Positions 1-11,492 of a DNA stretch of 64,000 nucleotides are shown here, piece by piece. Where the stretch lies: contig JAEUJY010000141.1 in the NCBI GenBank assembly GCA_016794525.1, forward strand, positions 124,001 to 188,000. The letters are read 5' to 3'. Numbering within the stretch: the first letter of the stretch is position 1; each line of letters begins with the position of its first letter. The notes under the pieces were generated by a model. That model worked only from the letters and a program-made list of their open reading frames with translations. It was not told the DNA's origin and ran no database searches. The position numbers were made by a program, and so were the translations under genes. This DNA is from Myxococcales bacterium (lineage in GTDB: Bacteria; Myxococcota_A; Polyangia; Haliangiales; Haliangiaceae).

Positions 1-63
1 GGGGCGGCAAAACCGCCTTGTCGCCTTTACCGACCGGGGGCGACCGTATACGTTCCGCCCGCC

Positions 64-1908
<1,845 letters not shown>

Positions 1909-1913
1909 GGGGA

Positions 1914-2002
1914 GCGGGATCGGGATCGGAGACGGGCACGGGCACGGGCACGGGCACGGGCACGGGATCGGGGACCGAGACGGGCACGGGCACGGGGGCG
2001 AG
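1914..2002. repeat. GGGCAC-type hexanucleotide tract
   Basis: Between the ligase and the inositol-phosphatase gene lies a run of six-base units, mostly GGGCAC with GGGATC and GGGACC variants. It ends about 15 bases before the next start codon. A longer hexamer tract of different units occurs at 62942-63265. Confidence 0.8.
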
Positions 2003-2016
2003 GTACGCTGTGACCG

Positions 2017-2829
2017 ATGAGTGAGCTCGATGAACTGCTCGCGCTGGCGCGGGCGACCGCGGCGGAGGCGACCGCGTTGTTGCGCGACGTGCGGCCGGAT
2101 CACGTGCGCACCAAGTCCAGCCCGCGCGATCTGGTGACCGAGTGGGACACACGGTGCGAGGCGCTGGTGCGGAGCCGGCTGGTGGCAGCGCGGCCCGACA
2201 TCGCGGTGGTCGGCGAGGAGGACGGCGGCGATCGCGGGGCGGCGCGACGGTGGCTGGTCGATCCGATCGACGGCACGGTCAACTTCACCCACGGCCTGCC
2301 GCTGTGGTCGGTGGCGATCGCGCTCGAAGGGCCGGCCGGCCTCGAGGTCGGCGTGGTGGCGGCGCCCGCGCTCGGCTGGACGTTCTGGGCGCGGCGCGGC
2401 GGCGGCGCGTTCGCCGATCGCGGCCGCGGCGTCGAGCGGCTGCAGGTCAGCGCGGTCGATCGCCTCGACCACGCGATGCTGGTGAGCGGCTTCCCCTACG
2501 ACCGCGCCACCAACCCCGACAACAACTTCGCCGCGTGGGAGCACTTCCAGCGGATCGCCGGCGCGTGCCGGCGGCTGGGCTCCGCCGAGCTCGATCTGTG
2601 CCTGGTGGCGACCGGCGCCATCGACGGCTACTGGGAGTCGCGGCTGGCGCCGTGGGACCTGGCGGCCGGCGCGCTGATCGTGATGGAGGCCGGGGGCACT
2701 GTGACCGACACACGCGGCGGGCCGTTCCGCGCCGAATCGGGCGAGGTCATCGCCGCCGGCGGTGGTATCCATCAAGCGATCGTCACCGAGCTGGCGCGGG
2801 TGCGCGCCACGACCGAGGAGTCGCCATGA
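2017..2829 (+). CDS. Inositol monophosphatase family protein
   Basis: A 270-residue cytoplasmic protein of the Mg-dependent inositol monophosphatase/SuhB fold. All metal and catalytic motifs are present: GEE (66-68), DPIDGT (82-87) and WDLAAG (213-218). Length matches the family. The substrate could be inositol phosphate or another sugar phosphate, and the sequence does not decide this. Its stop overlaps the start of the next gene (ATGA at 2826), so the two are probably translated together. Confidence 0.9.
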   Translation: MSELDELLALARATAAEATALLRDVRPDHVRTKSSPRDLVTEWDTRCEALVRSRLVAARPDIAVVGEEDGGDRGAARRWLVDPIDGTVNFTHGLPLWSVAIALEGPAGLEVGVVAAPALGWTFWARRGGGAFADRGRGVERLQVSAVDRLDHAMLVSGFPYDRATNPDNNFAAWEHFQRIAGACRRLGSAELDLCLVATGAIDGYWESRLAPWDLAAGALIVMEAGGTVTDTRGGPFRAESGEVIAAGGGIHQAIVTELARVRATTEESP

Positions 2830-4541
2830 TCCGCATGCCAGGCGTCGCGATGTTCGCCGTGTTGGCGCTGGCCGCACCGGCGCTGGCGCAGCCGGTCGAG
2901 GCACCGGTCGATCCGTACGCCGAGCCGACCAAGCCGGCGCCCGTCAAGCCGACCAAGCCCGCCAAGCCCGCCAAGCCCGCCAAGCCCAGCGCCGCGCCGG
3001 CCGATCCGACGCCGGTCGATCCGTACGCCGACGCGGTGGCGGCGCCGCCGGTCGAGGCCGCGCCGGTCGATCCCTACGCCGCGCCCGTCAAGCCGGCGAA
3101 GCCCGCCAAGCCCGCCAAGCCGACCAAGCCCGCCAAGCCGACCAAGCCGGCGCCGCCGCCGAGCACCGCGCCGCTCGATCCCTACGCGGCGCCAGGGTCG
3201 ACGGTCGATCCCAACGCGGCGCCGACCACCAAGCCGGTCGATCCCTACGCTGCCCCGGGGGCGACGGTCGACCCCTACGCGCCGGCCACGACGGCGCCGG
3301 TCGATCCCTACGCCGCGCCGACCACCAAGCCGGTCGCGCCGACCGCGCCGCCGGCCACCACCGTCGCCGGGCGCATCGACGTCGCCGCCGTGCAGGGCTT
3401 GCTCGCGGTGCAGAACCTCGACGGCTGGCTGCTCGCCGATCACGGCGGCATGAACCCGGTCGCGCGCAGCCTGGTCGACGCGACCGGCGAGCCGACCCGG
3501 CGCTGGTTCTACCTGGTGCCGCGCCAGGGCGAGCCGACGCTGGTGGTCCACGCCTCCGAGGTCGCCAGCTTCGCCGCGGTGCCCGGGAAGCGCGTCGTCT
3601 ATACCGGCTACCGCGATCTCGATCCGATCCTGAAGAAGCTGCTCAAGGGCAAGAAGACCCTGGCGATGGAGTACTCGCCGCGCGGCGCGCTGCCGTCGCT
3701 GTCGCGGGTCGACGCCGGCACGATCGAGCTGGTGCGCGCCGCCGGCGTGACGGTCAAGCCGTCCGACGCGCTGGTGCAGTTCAGCAAGGCGAGCTGGGGG
3801 CTCGAGGGGCGCAAGGCCCACTACCTGGCCGCGCACCACCTGGCCGAGCTGCGCAAGGACGCGCTGGCGTTCCTGCGCGAGCGGCTCGCGGCCAACCAGC
3901 CGGTGACCGAGCGCGAGGTCGCCGATCGCATCGCCAAGGGCATGGCCACCCGCGGGGTGATCGGCCCGCCGCCGGTGGTCGCGTTCGGCGCGCACACCGC
4001 CGATCCGACCTACGCGCCGCCTGCCATCGGCTCGGCCACGCTGGCCCGCGGCGACCTGGTCTTGCTCGGCGTCGCCGGCAAGGTCGAGGGCGGCATCTAC
4101 GCCGCCGCCACCTGGGTCGCGCTCGCCGACGCCATCGTCACGCCGCGGATCGCCGAGCTGTTCGCCGCCACCGCCGGCGCGCGCGACGCGGTGATCGGGA
4201 TCATCCGCGATCGGGTCAAGCGCCGCCGCGCGATCGCCGGCTGGGAGGTCGACAAGGCCGCCGGCGAGTCGCTGCTGATCGCCGGCGTCGGTGATCTCGT
4301 CCTGCACCGCACCGGCCACTCGCTCGACGTCGATCTGTTCGGCTCGGGCACCGACCTCGACGACCTCGAGATCCACGACGCCCGCTCGCTCGTCGTCGGC
4401 ACCGGCTTCACGATCGGCCCCGGCGTCTACAGCCCCGGCGAGCTCGGCCTGCGCACGGAAGTCTCGGCGTATCTCGGCAAGGACGGCCTGGAGATCACCA
4501 CGCCGGCGCAGATGGCGATCGAGCTGCTGGTCGCGCAGTAG
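2826..4541 (+). CDS. Secreted M24-fold protein with degenerate metal site and Pro/Lys-rich N-terminus
   Basis: The 571-residue product starts with a signal peptide (cleavage near ALA, residue 21). Residues 22-180 are low complexity, with about eight VDPYA-type repeats and runs of KPAKP/KPTKP. The rest is an M24 (Xaa-Pro aminopeptidase) domain. The usual metal aspartates are gone: the LIDLWGK-like strand reads LLGVAGK and YADITW reads YAAATW (about 412-429). The glutamate of IEPG is glycine in TIGPGVY (about 530). Only the histidine in HRTGHS (about 493) and the glutamate in LRTEVS (about 544) remain. It is probably a non-catalytic cell-envelope protein. Overlaps the preceding gene by four bases. 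Confidence 0.75.
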   Translation: MIRMPGVAMFAVLALAAPALAQPVEAPVDPYAEPTKPAPVKPTKPAKPAKPAKPSAAPADPTPVDPYADAVAAPPVEAAPVDPYAAPVKPAKPAKPAKPTKPAKPTKPAPPPSTAPLDPYAAPGSTVDPNAAPTTKPVDPYAAPGATVDPYAPATTAPVDPYAAPTTKPVAPTAPPATTVAGRIDVAAVQGLLAVQNLDGWLLADHGGMNPVARSLVDATGEPTRRWFYLVPRQGEPTLVVHASEVASFAAVPGKRVVYTGYRDLDPILKKLLKGKKTLAMEYSPRGALPSLSRVDAGTIELVRAAGVTVKPSDALVQFSKASWGLEGRKAHYLAAHHLAELRKDALAFLRERLAANQPVTEREVADRIAKGMATRGVIGPPPVVAFGAHTADPTYAPPAIGSATLARGDLVLLGVAGKVEGGIYAAATWVALADAIVTPRIAELFAATAGARDAVIGIIRDRVKRRRAIAGWEVDKAAGESLLIAGVGDLVLHRTGHSLDVDLFGSGTDLDDLEIHDARSLVVGTGFTIGPGVYSPGELGLRTEVSAYLGKDGLEITTPAQMAIELLVAQ

Positions 4542-4676
4542 ACGGACGACGAGGACCGGGACGGCCGATCCCTCACCGTCACGCGTCGACGGCGCGGCCG
4601 GCCTCACCGGGCCGCGGCGAACTGTCGCCGCAGAACGCTGGCGCCCGACGCCGGCGTGATGTAGTTAGCCGTCGTG

Positions 4677-5198
4677 ATGGATTCCTCTCCAGCGGGTCGC
4701 GGGGCCAAGGGCCGCCGCTGGAGCTGGCCGCTGGCGGCGGCGTTCGCGCTGGCCTTGTTCGCGGGGCTGTCGTTGTTCACGATGATCGAGGGCCAGGCCT
4801 TCTCCTACTTCAGCACGCGCTCCGAGGCCTGCGCCAACTGCCACGTGATGCAGGCCCAGCTCGAAGGCTGGCAGCGCGGCAGCCACCACGCCGTGGCGTC
4901 GTGCAGCGACTGCCACATCCCGACCACGCTGGTGGCGAAGTACCTCGCCAAGGCCGAGAACGGCTGGCACCACTCGCGGGCGTTCACCACCGGCGGGTTC
5001 AGCGAACCGATCCGCATCAAGGCGAAGAACGCCGCGATCCTCGAGGCGAACTGCCGACGCTGTCACGCCGACGCCATCGCGCACACCAACCCCGGCCCGC
5101 GTGCGCCGATCCCGTGCGTGCACTGCCACGCCCACGTGGGGCACCCGTCGCCGGCTGGCATCGGGGGCCCCCTCGCCCCCTCTGGAGATTCACCATGA
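4677..5198 (+). CDS. nrfH: Cytochrome c nitrite reductase small subunit (quinol-oxidising NapC/NrfH family)
   Basis: A 173-residue membrane-anchored tetrahaem cytochrome. One N-terminal membrane helix (about 15-36) precedes four CXXCH haem sites at 52-56, 76-80, 126-130 and 147-151. The first is followed by VM, the CXXCHxM arrangement typical of NrfH. It should take electrons from menaquinol and pass them to NrfA on the periplasmic side. The stop overlaps the nrfA start by four bases. A GTG one codon upstream (4674) is an alternative start. Confidence 0.92.
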   Translation: MDSSPAGRGAKGRRWSWPLAAAFALALFAGLSLFTMIEGQAFSYFSTRSEACANCHVMQAQLEGWQRGSHHAVASCSDCHIPTTLVAKYLAKAENGWHHSRAFTTGGFSEPIRIKAKNAAILEANCRRCHADAIAHTNPGPRAPIPCVHCHAHVGHPSPAGIGGPLAPSGDSP

Positions 5199-6748
5199 GT
5201 GACGGCAAACCCGCTCCTGAACCCTCTCCACAGCGGACCCGGCGGCGGCGGATCGTCTGGATCGCCGTCACCGTCGCGGGCCTCGTGGCCTCGGCCGGGG
5301 TCGGCGCGATGCTGGTCAGCATCACCCGCCACAAGACCGAAGCCAAGACCACGTTCGTGCGGCTGGTCGAGGTCGGTGAGGACGACACCGATGCCGCCAC
5401 GTGGGGAACCAACTGGCCGCTCCAGTACGACGGCTACAAGCGCACCGCGATCAAGACCGCGACCCGCTACGGCGGCCACGGCGGCAGCGAGGCGATGCCC
5501 GACGAGAAGATCGAGCGCGATCCCTGGCTCAAGCGGATGTTCCTGGGCTACGCGTTCTCGATCGACTACCGCGATCGCCGCGGTCACGCGTACATGCTGG
5601 TCGATCAGCAGAGCACCGACCGCCTGAGCAAGCCGCAGTCGGGCTCGTGCCTGCACTGCCACGCCTCGGTGATGCCGCTGTACCGCAAGCTCGGCAACGG
5701 CGACGTGTTCGCCGGCATGGACGCGACCCACAAGCTGACCTATCAAGAGGCCAGCAAGGAGCTCGCGGCGGTCGGCGCCGCGCACCCGGTCAGCTGCGTC
5801 GACTGCCACGATCCCAAGACGATGGCGCTGCGGGTGACCCGACCGGGGTTCCTGCGCGGCATCGCCGCGCTCGCCGCTTCCGACGCGCCGGTGCCGGCGT
5901 TCACCAGCATCGCCGAGTGGCGCCAGGCCGGGCGCAAGGGCACGTACGACGCCAACGCCGAGGCCACCCGCGGCGAGATGCGGTCGTTCGTGTGCGGCCA
6001 GTGCCACGTCGAGTACTACTGCTCGACCAAGCAGCCGCTGACGTTCCCGTGGGGGCTCGGGCTGTCGGCCGAGGCCATCGAGGCCTTCTGGGACCAGACC
6101 AAGTTCCCCGATGGCGCGCCGTTCTCCGACTACAAGCACAAGGAGACCGACGCCCCGATCCTCAAGGCGCAGCACCCGGAGTTCGAGCTGTGGAGCCAGG
6201 GCGTCCATGCCCGGGCCGGCGTGTCGTGCGCCGATTGCCACATGCCGTACGCGCGGATGGGCGCCACCAAGATCAGCGATCACTGGGTGCGGAGCCCGCT
6301 GCTCAACGTCAACCGCGCATGCCAGACCTGCCACCGGGTCAGCGAGGGCGAGCTGACGGCGCGCGTGGCGGTGATCCAGGATCGCAACTACGCGCTCCTG
6401 CAGCGGGGCGGGGTCGCGATCGTCGACCTGATCGACACGATCGTCGCAGCCAAAGCGGCGGGCGCGACGCCGGCGCAGCTGGCGCCGGCCCAGGCGCTGC
6501 AGCGCAAGGCGCAGTGGCGGCTCGACTTCATCGCCGCCGAGAACTCGATGGGCTTCCACGCGCCGCAGGAGGCCGCGCGGATCCTCGGTGAGGCGCTCGA
6601 CTTCGCGCGCCAGGGGCAGCTCGCCGCCCGCGCGCTGCTGCCGGCCGGCCCGGTCCTGCCGGCCGCACCACCGCCGCCGCCCGCGCCGCCGACGCCGCCC
6701 GCGCCGCCGCCGCCCGCGCCGCCGACGCCGCCCACGCCGACGCCATAG
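5195..6748 (+). CDS. nrfA: Pentahaem cytochrome c nitrite reductase, ammonia-forming
   Basis: A 517-residue enzyme that reduces nitrite to ammonium in the periplasm. A membrane helix (about 19-42) is probably an uncleaved anchor or a signal peptide. Haem sites are CLHCH (152-156), CVDCH (201-205), CGQCH within CGQCHVEYY (267-271), CADCHMP (345-349) and CQTCH (376-380). The active-site tyrosine (HVEYY) and histidine (QHPEFE, near 327) are present. The first haem site is CXXCH rather than the CXXCK of enteric NrfA, a variant known in other NrfA lineages. A tail of about 40 residues made almost only of Pro, Ala and Thr is unusual. The ribosome site GGAG lies 7 bases before the ATG. Confidence 0.95.
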   Translation: MSDGKPAPEPSPQRTRRRRIVWIAVTVAGLVASAGVGAMLVSITRHKTEAKTTFVRLVEVGEDDTDAATWGTNWPLQYDGYKRTAIKTATRYGGHGGSEAMPDEKIERDPWLKRMFLGYAFSIDYRDRRGHAYMLVDQQSTDRLSKPQSGSCLHCHASVMPLYRKLGNGDVFAGMDATHKLTYQEASKELAAVGAAHPVSCVDCHDPKTMALRVTRPGFLRGIAALAASDAPVPAFTSIAEWRQAGRKGTYDANAEATRGEMRSFVCGQCHVEYYCSTKQPLTFPWGLGLSAEAIEAFWDQTKFPDGAPFSDYKHKETDAPILKAQHPEFELWSQGVHARAGVSCADCHMPYARMGATKISDHWVRSPLLNVNRACQTCHRVSEGELTARVAVIQDRNYALLQRGGVAIVDLIDTIVAAKAAGATPAQLAPAQALQRKAQWRLDFIAAENSMGFHAPQEAARILGEALDFARQGQLAARALLPAGPVLPAAPPPPPAPPTPPAPPPPAPPTPPTPTP

Positions 6749-6813
6749 TCGCAGCCCGCCGCCAACCGCGTCGCCGCCCTGGCGGGATCACCGGGTCGGA
6801 GGTCGCGCGCGTG

Positions 6814-7656
6814 TCAGAACGTCTTGGCGCCCCAGACCTGGAGACCGCGGAAGTCGAGGCCCTTCACCGCGGGCGCCGGATCCGGCGGGTTGTCGACGCC
6901 AGCCAGCACCTTGCCGAAGATCCAGGACGCCCCGACCGTGGTGGTCGGGTCGATCGCGTAGGTGCCGACGGCGCCCAGCGACACCTCCCAGCTGTCACCA
7001 GCCGCGGACAGATCGACGATCTTGAGCCCGGTGCCAAGGCCGACGGTCAGCTCGGGCGTGGCCTTGTACGTCGCCAGCACCGGGACCCACAGGCTGTCCT
7101 TGTTGACGCGGGCGCCCGCCACCTCGCGCTCGGTCACCGCGACCAGCACGCTGGGCATGACGTGCACGCCGAGCTTGCCCATCGCGTGGCGCAGCTTGGC
7201 GCCGACCTTGAGATCGTAGAAGCCGCCGTCCAGGCTGATCGCGTGGACGCCACCGCCGACCGCCACCGCGGTGGGCCCACGCGCGACGCTGTACCAGGCC
7301 TCGGCGCCGACGTTGTCGTAGACGTTGGGGCAGCCGTTGTCGGTGCCGGTGACGCAGATGCCCGCCCCGGCCTTGGCCCGGAAGCCGGTCAGCGCGTACA
7401 GCGAGTGGACGACCGCGACCGTCAGATCCGGCGTGACGCCGTAGCTCACGTCGGGGGCGATCGAGATCGGCTTGCCGACCTTGTCGGCGCTCATGTTGAC
7501 CTCGACGTTGACCGCGACGTTGATCTTGCCGGCGGGCAACGTCAGGCCGGGTGGCGGTGGGGCGCTCGGCGCGGCGGCGGGCTCGTCGTCGGCGGCGGCG
7601 GTGAGCGCGGGGGTGATGATCGCGGCGAGCGCGATCGCAACGGGGAAGGACTTCAT
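6814..7656 (-). CDS. Putative outer-membrane beta-barrel protein of the nap operon
   Basis: A 280-residue product with an N-terminal signal peptide (AIALAAIITPALTAAA) and, after a Pro/Ala-rich spacer, alternating polar and hydrophobic strands as in small outer-membrane barrels. There are two cysteines in CVTGTDNGC. It is the last gene of the minus-strand nap operon and overlaps the one before it by four bases (ATGA). Position suggests a pore or surface partner for nitrate respiration; this is inference, as no specific family was recognised. It converges on nrfA with a 65-bp gap. Confidence 0.6.
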   Translation of the reverse strand: MKSFPVAIALAAIITPALTAAADDEPAAAPSAPPPPGLTLPAGKINVAVNVEVNMSADKVGKPISIAPDVSYGVTPDLTVAVVHSLYALTGFRAKAGAGICVTGTDNGCPNVYDNVGAEAWYSVARGPTAVAVGGGVHAISLDGGFYDLKVGAKLRHAMGKLGVHVMPSVLVAVTEREVAGARVNKDSLWVPVLATYKATPELTVGLGTGLKIVDLSAAGDSWEVSLGAVGTYAIDPTTTVGASWIFGKVLAGVDNPPDPAPAVKGLDFRGLQVWGAKTF

Positions 7657-8030
7657 GACTCTCCTTGGCAGCGCGGCTCGACCGCGAGCGCGCGCGTATG
7701 GCTGATGCGGATCAGCCGAAACCCTGCGGGGGTGTGCACGACCGTGTCCCACCACTCTTCGCCGGCGTGGCGGTAGCGCAACTGCACGCCGGCGGCGGTG
7801 CCCGCGCGCAGCGCGCGGTGGGCCGCGGCCAGATCGGGCGCCGCGTCGTCGGCGCGCTGGGCGCCGGGCGCCTTGAGCATCACGGCGACCAGCTCGGCGG
7901 CGGCCCCGATGTCGAAGAACAGCTGATCGACCGTCGCGTCGTCGATCAGCACGTCGCAGATCGGCGGCAGCGCCTCGTCGAACGGCGCGCCGCCCGCGGC
8001 CGGCGCGCGCGTGGCCGCGCACGTGCTCAC
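7653..8030 (-). CDS. Unknown small protein of the nap operon
   Basis: A 125-residue soluble protein beginning at a GTG that overlaps the stop of the ferredoxin gene (GTGA) and ending in an ATGA overlap with the next gene. No family was recognised. It has a mixed alpha/beta composition: a helical first half (LPPICDVLIDDATVDQLFF) and a second half with aromatic strands (YRHAGEEWWDTVVHTPAGF). Tight coupling on both sides supports translation and suggests a job in assembly or function of the periplasmic nitrate reductase. Confidence 0.65.
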   Translation of the reverse strand: MSTCAATRAPAAGGAPFDEALPPICDVLIDDATVDQLFFDIGAAAELVAVMLKAPGAQRADDAAPDLAAAHRALRAGTAAGVQLRYRHAGEEWWDTVVHTPAGFRLIRISHTRALAVEPRCQGES

Positions 8031-8353
8031 GAGGCACCCCGCGGCGCGAGCCCGATCGCCAGCGTCGGCGCGGGACAGGTGGCGATGCAGCGACCGCATC
8101 CGTCGCACGCCGCTTCGACGATGCGCGGCACGCGCCCGGCGAGCACGATCGCGCCCGGGCGCGGGCAGCGCTCGCTGCACACCGAGCAGAACGAGGTCGT
8201 CGCCAGGCACGCCGCCGCCGCGATGACCGGCACCAGCGTGGGCGGTAGGGCGCGGCCGGGCGGCGCCGGGGGCGGGCTCGGCGGTGGCGCGGCCGGGGTC
8301 GGCCGCGGCCCCGGCCGCAGAAACGACAGCAGCTCGCGCCGGCTCAGGCTCAT
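8027..8353 (-). CDS. NapF/NapG-like small ferredoxin
   Basis: A 108-residue protein. An N-terminal SRRELLSFLRP segment resembles the RR-containing start of NapF/NapG proteins, followed by a Pro-rich stretch. One complete [4Fe-4S] motif, CDGCGRCIATCP, is present, plus a second cysteine group CSVCSERCP. That is fewer than the four clusters of classical NapF or NapG. It lies between napB and an unknown gene and overlaps both by four bases. Likely role: electron transfer to, or Fe-S maturation of, NapA. Confidence 0.72.
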   Translation of the reverse strand: MSLSRRELLSFLRPGPRPTPAAPPPSPPPAPPGRALPPTLVPVIAAAACLATTSFCSVCSERCPRPGAIVLAGRVPRIVEAACDGCGRCIATCPAPTLAIGLAPRGAS

Positions 8354-9096
8354 GGCGCCGCTCCGCGCGGGCCCGCGCTGCGCTGATCGAACGTCGCGCT
8401 CGGCGCGTGGCACTGCTGGCACGACTGCTGGCCCGGGTGCGGCGTGCGCAGGCCGTTGCGCCCGCGCGGCCCGTGGCAGCTGTCGCACCGCTCGCGCATC
8501 CAGGTCGGGTGCGGGATCACCGGCGGCGCGCCGGTCCACGCCTGGGCGCCGCCACCCGCGCGGCGCAGCCCGACGAACGTCGTCTCGGGCACCGCCACCG
8601 CCGGCGCCGCGACCCGCGGATCGGCGGCGACGACGTGGCACTGCAAGCAGCTGGCCTGCGGGGTGTGGCTCATCGGCGGCGCGTGCTTGCCGGCGATCGC
8701 CAGCCCGCGATCGTGGCAGGTCAGGCACGCCGGCGCCGCGAGCTGATCGACCGCGTGCGGGATGGTCGGCGGGGCGCCCTCGTACGCGCGGCGCCCGTCG
8801 CGCTCGGCGAGCGCGGCGGCGCGCTCCTCCGGGGTCCCCGCGCGCGGCGCCTCGGTGGTCGCTTCCTTGGCCGCCAGCTCGCGCCACCACGCCGCCGGCA
8901 GCGCCGCGTTGGGGCCGTACTGCTTGGCCCGCATGTCGCGGTACGAGCGCGCCTCGGCCACCTCGGGCGACGGCGCCTCGACGCGTCGGTACGACGCGAC
9001 CTCGCGCCCCGAACTCTCGACGCCCGAGATCAGCCCGACCGCGGCGACCGCGACCGCCGCGGCGAACAGCATGTGCAGGCCGCGTTGTTGCCTCAC
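8350..9096 (-). CDS. napB: Tetrahaem NapB-like electron donor of periplasmic nitrate reductase
   Basis: A 248-residue protein with an N-terminal hydrophobic helix (about 8-24). Residues 108-160 look like NapB (PPTIPHAVDQL, then CLTCH at 124-128 and CLQCH at 150-154). A second, NapB-like half follows: PPVIPHPTWM, CDSCH (204-208) and CQQCH (226-230). Ordinary NapB carries two haems, so this looks like a duplicated, four-haem form. GTG start overlaps the napA stop (GTGA). It should hand electrons to NapA. Confidence 0.82.
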   Translation of the reverse strand: MRQQRGLHMLFAAAVAVAAVGLISGVESSGREVASYRRVEAPSPEVAEARSYRDMRAKQYGPNAALPAAWWRELAAKEATTEAPRAGTPEERAAALAERDGRRAYEGAPPTIPHAVDQLAAPACLTCHDRGLAIAGKHAPPMSHTPQASCLQCHVVAADPRVAAPAVAVPETTFVGLRRAGGGAQAWTGAPPVIPHPTWMRERCDSCHGPRGRNGLRTPHPGQQSCQQCHAPSATFDQRSAGPRGAAP

Positions 9097-11492
9097 GGCG
9101 TCGCCTTTCGGCGCAACCGCACCGCGCACTTCTTGTAGTCGGGTTGCTTCGACAGCGGATCGTGGGCCTCGAGGGTCGTGAAGTTGATCGCGATCGACTC
9201 GTCGAAGAACGGCACGAACACCGTGCCGCGCGGCGGCTGGCCACGGCCCTCGAGCCACACCGGCAGCTCGACCTTGCCGCGCCGGCTCTCCAGCACCACC
9301 ACCTCGCCGTCGGCGATGCCGAGCGCGCGCGCGTCGTCGCGGTTGACCTCGACGTAGGCCTGCGGCATCGCCCGCGCCAGCTGCGGGATGCGCATCGTCA
9401 TCGTGCCGGTGTGCCAGTGCTCGAGCACGCGGCCGGTGCACAACCACAACGGGTACTCGGCGTCGGGCCGCTCGGGCGGGGCCTCCCACGGGTGGAACCA
9501 GATCAGCGCGCGGTCGTCCTTGGTGACCGAGTGGTAGAACTGGATGTCGGCCTTGGTGGCGTAGGGATCGTCGAACTTGGCGAAGCGGAACTTGGTCTCG
9601 CGCCAGGTCTTGTCGGCCTGCTCGACCACCGGCCAGCGCAGCCCGCGCGCCTTCACGTACTCGCCGTAGGGCGCCAGGTCCTTGTGCTTCTTGCGCGAGA
9701 ACTTGCGGTACTCCTCGAACAGCTGCTCGTCGACGTTGACGCTGTAATAGCGCGGCCACTCCCACACCGGCACCGGCTGGCCGGCCGGGTCGACGATGTG
9801 GAACAGGAACTTGCCGTCCTTGTCCTTGAGCCCGGCGTGGCCCCGATCGTGGAGCCGGCGCGCCACCGCGATGGTCTGCCAGCAGTCGTCGCGGGCCTCG
9901 CCCGGCGGCAGCACCTGGCGGAACCACTGCTGGGTGCGGCGCTCCGAGTTGCCGAACATGCCGTTCTTCTCGACCCACATCGCGCTGGGCAAGACCAGAT
10001 CGGCCGCCATCGCGGTCGCGGTCGGGTACACGTCGGAGACGATCAGGAACTTCCCGGGGATCTTGCGGCTCGGGTAGAACAGCAGGTCGACGTTGGGCAG
10101 GCTCCGCGCCGGGTTGGTGGTCTGGACCCAGATCGTGTCGATGTCACCCCCCTTGTCCGCGGGGGTCGAGAACCGCTTCCACATCTCGACGGTGTGGTAG
10201 CCGGGCTTGTCCTTGATCCGGCCCTCGGGGAGGTTCCACAGCTGCTCGGCCTCCTTGCGATGCTCCGGCTTGGCCACGACCATGCCGCCTGGCAGCGCGT
10301 GGGCCAGCGTGCCGACCTCGCGCACCGTGCCGCACGCCGACGGCTGGCCGGTCAGGCTGGTCGGCGCGTCGCCGGGCTTGCCGAAGTGCCCCGACAGCAG
10401 GTGGATGCCGTGGACCAGGTCGTTGATCGCCGTGCCGCGCGTGTGCTGGTTCATCCCCATGCACCACAGGCTGGTGACCTTGAGGCCGCGGTCGCCGAAC
10501 AGCGTGGCCAGGTACTCGAGGTCGGCCGGCGCCACCCCCGACAGCTCCTGCACCCGGGCCGGCGTGTACTCGGCCATCGCCGCCCGGTACTCGTCGGCGG
10601 TCATGACCTGGCCATCGAGCGTGGGCGGATCGGTGCGCTTGCGGAAGTTGCAGTACTTGGCGACGAAGTCCTTGTCCCAGGTGCCGCGCTCGAGCAACAG
10701 GTGGGCGATGCCGTTGGCGATCGCCAGGTCGCCGTGCGGCGTGAAGAAGATCGTCCGATCGGCGAACGCGCTGGTGCGGGTGCGCCGGGTCGTCAGGTCG
10801 ATCAGGATGACCTTCTCACCGCGGCTGCGGCGGTCGACGATGCGCGAGAACAACACCGGGTGCATCTCGGCCGGGTTGTTGCCCCAGCACAGGATGACGT
10901 CGGCCGCGTCGAGGTCGTCGTAGCAGCCGGCGGGCTCGTCGACGCCGTAGGTCGACAGGAAGCCGGTCACCGCCGACGCCATGCACAGGCGCGCGTTGGG
11001 ATCGATCTGGTTGTTGGCGATGCCCGCCTTCATCAGCTTCTGGGCGGCGTAGCCCTCGGGGATGGTCCACTGGCCGCTGCCGTAGAACGCGAAGCCCGCG
11101 GGGTTGGCCATGACGCGATCGGCGACGATGTCGAGCGCCTGGTCCCAGCTGATCGGCTCGAGCTTGCCGTTCTTGCGCAACAGCGGCCGCGTCAGCCGGT
11201 CCTTGCCGTAGATCGCGAGGCCGACGTGGTAGCCCTTCACGCACAGGAGGCCCTTGTTGACCTCGGCCTGCTGGTCGCCGGCGATGGCGACGATGCGGCC
11301 GCCCTTGGTGCCGACCTGGACGTGGCAGCCGGTGCCGCAGAAGCGACACGGCGCCTTGTCCCAGGTGACGCCGTCGTCGGTCGTCCGGGCGGCGGGCTGC
11401 GCGCTGGCGCGGTCGTCGTCGAAGGCCAGCCGCGCGGCGGCGGCGGTTGCGGTGGCCATCGCGGTGGCCTTGAGGAAGTCGCGGCGATCCAT
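9093..11492 (-). CDS. napA: Periplasmic nitrate reductase catalytic subunit
   Basis: A 799-residue Mo-bis-MGD enzyme reducing nitrate to nitrite. The twin-arginine export signal DRRDFLKAT is at the start. The [4Fe-4S] cysteines follow (CRFCGTGC at 49-56 and a fourth near residue 84 in GLLCVKG). The molybdenum-ligating cysteine sits in ARLCMASAV (near 170). Length fits NapA. The start used is ATG 11492, overlapping the napD stop; a GTG at 11495 is possible. It needs the cofactor-maturation genes mobB and mobA found nearby and export by the Tat system. Confidence 0.96.
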   Translation of the reverse strand: MDRRDFLKATAMATATAAAARLAFDDDRASAQPAARTTDDGVTWDKAPCRFCGTGCHVQVGTKGGRIVAIAGDQQAEVNKGLLCVKGYHVGLAIYGKDRLTRPLLRKNGKLEPISWDQALDIVADRVMANPAGFAFYGSGQWTIPEGYAAQKLMKAGIANNQIDPNARLCMASAVTGFLSTYGVDEPAGCYDDLDAADVILCWGNNPAEMHPVLFSRIVDRRSRGEKVILIDLTTRRTRTSAFADRTIFFTPHGDLAIANGIAHLLLERGTWDKDFVAKYCNFRKRTDPPTLDGQVMTADEYRAAMAEYTPARVQELSGVAPADLEYLATLFGDRGLKVTSLWCMGMNQHTRGTAINDLVHGIHLLSGHFGKPGDAPTSLTGQPSACGTVREVGTLAHALPGGMVVAKPEHRKEAEQLWNLPEGRIKDKPGYHTVEMWKRFSTPADKGGDIDTIWVQTTNPARSLPNVDLLFYPSRKIPGKFLIVSDVYPTATAMAADLVLPSAMWVEKNGMFGNSERRTQQWFRQVLPPGEARDDCWQTIAVARRLHDRGHAGLKDKDGKFLFHIVDPAGQPVPVWEWPRYYSVNVDEQLFEEYRKFSRKKHKDLAPYGEYVKARGLRWPVVEQADKTWRETKFRFAKFDDPYATKADIQFYHSVTKDDRALIWFHPWEAPPERPDAEYPLWLCTGRVLEHWHTGTMTMRIPQLARAMPQAYVEVNRDDARALGIADGEVVVLESRRGKVELPVWLEGRGQPPRGTVFVPFFDESIAINFTTLEAHDPLSKQPDYKKCAVRLRRKATP

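Noticed and set aside
3-17. Small hairpin GGCGG-caaaa-CCGCC at the left edge
   Set aside because: Could be the terminator of an upstream gene, but the stem is only 5 bp and the context is outside the window.
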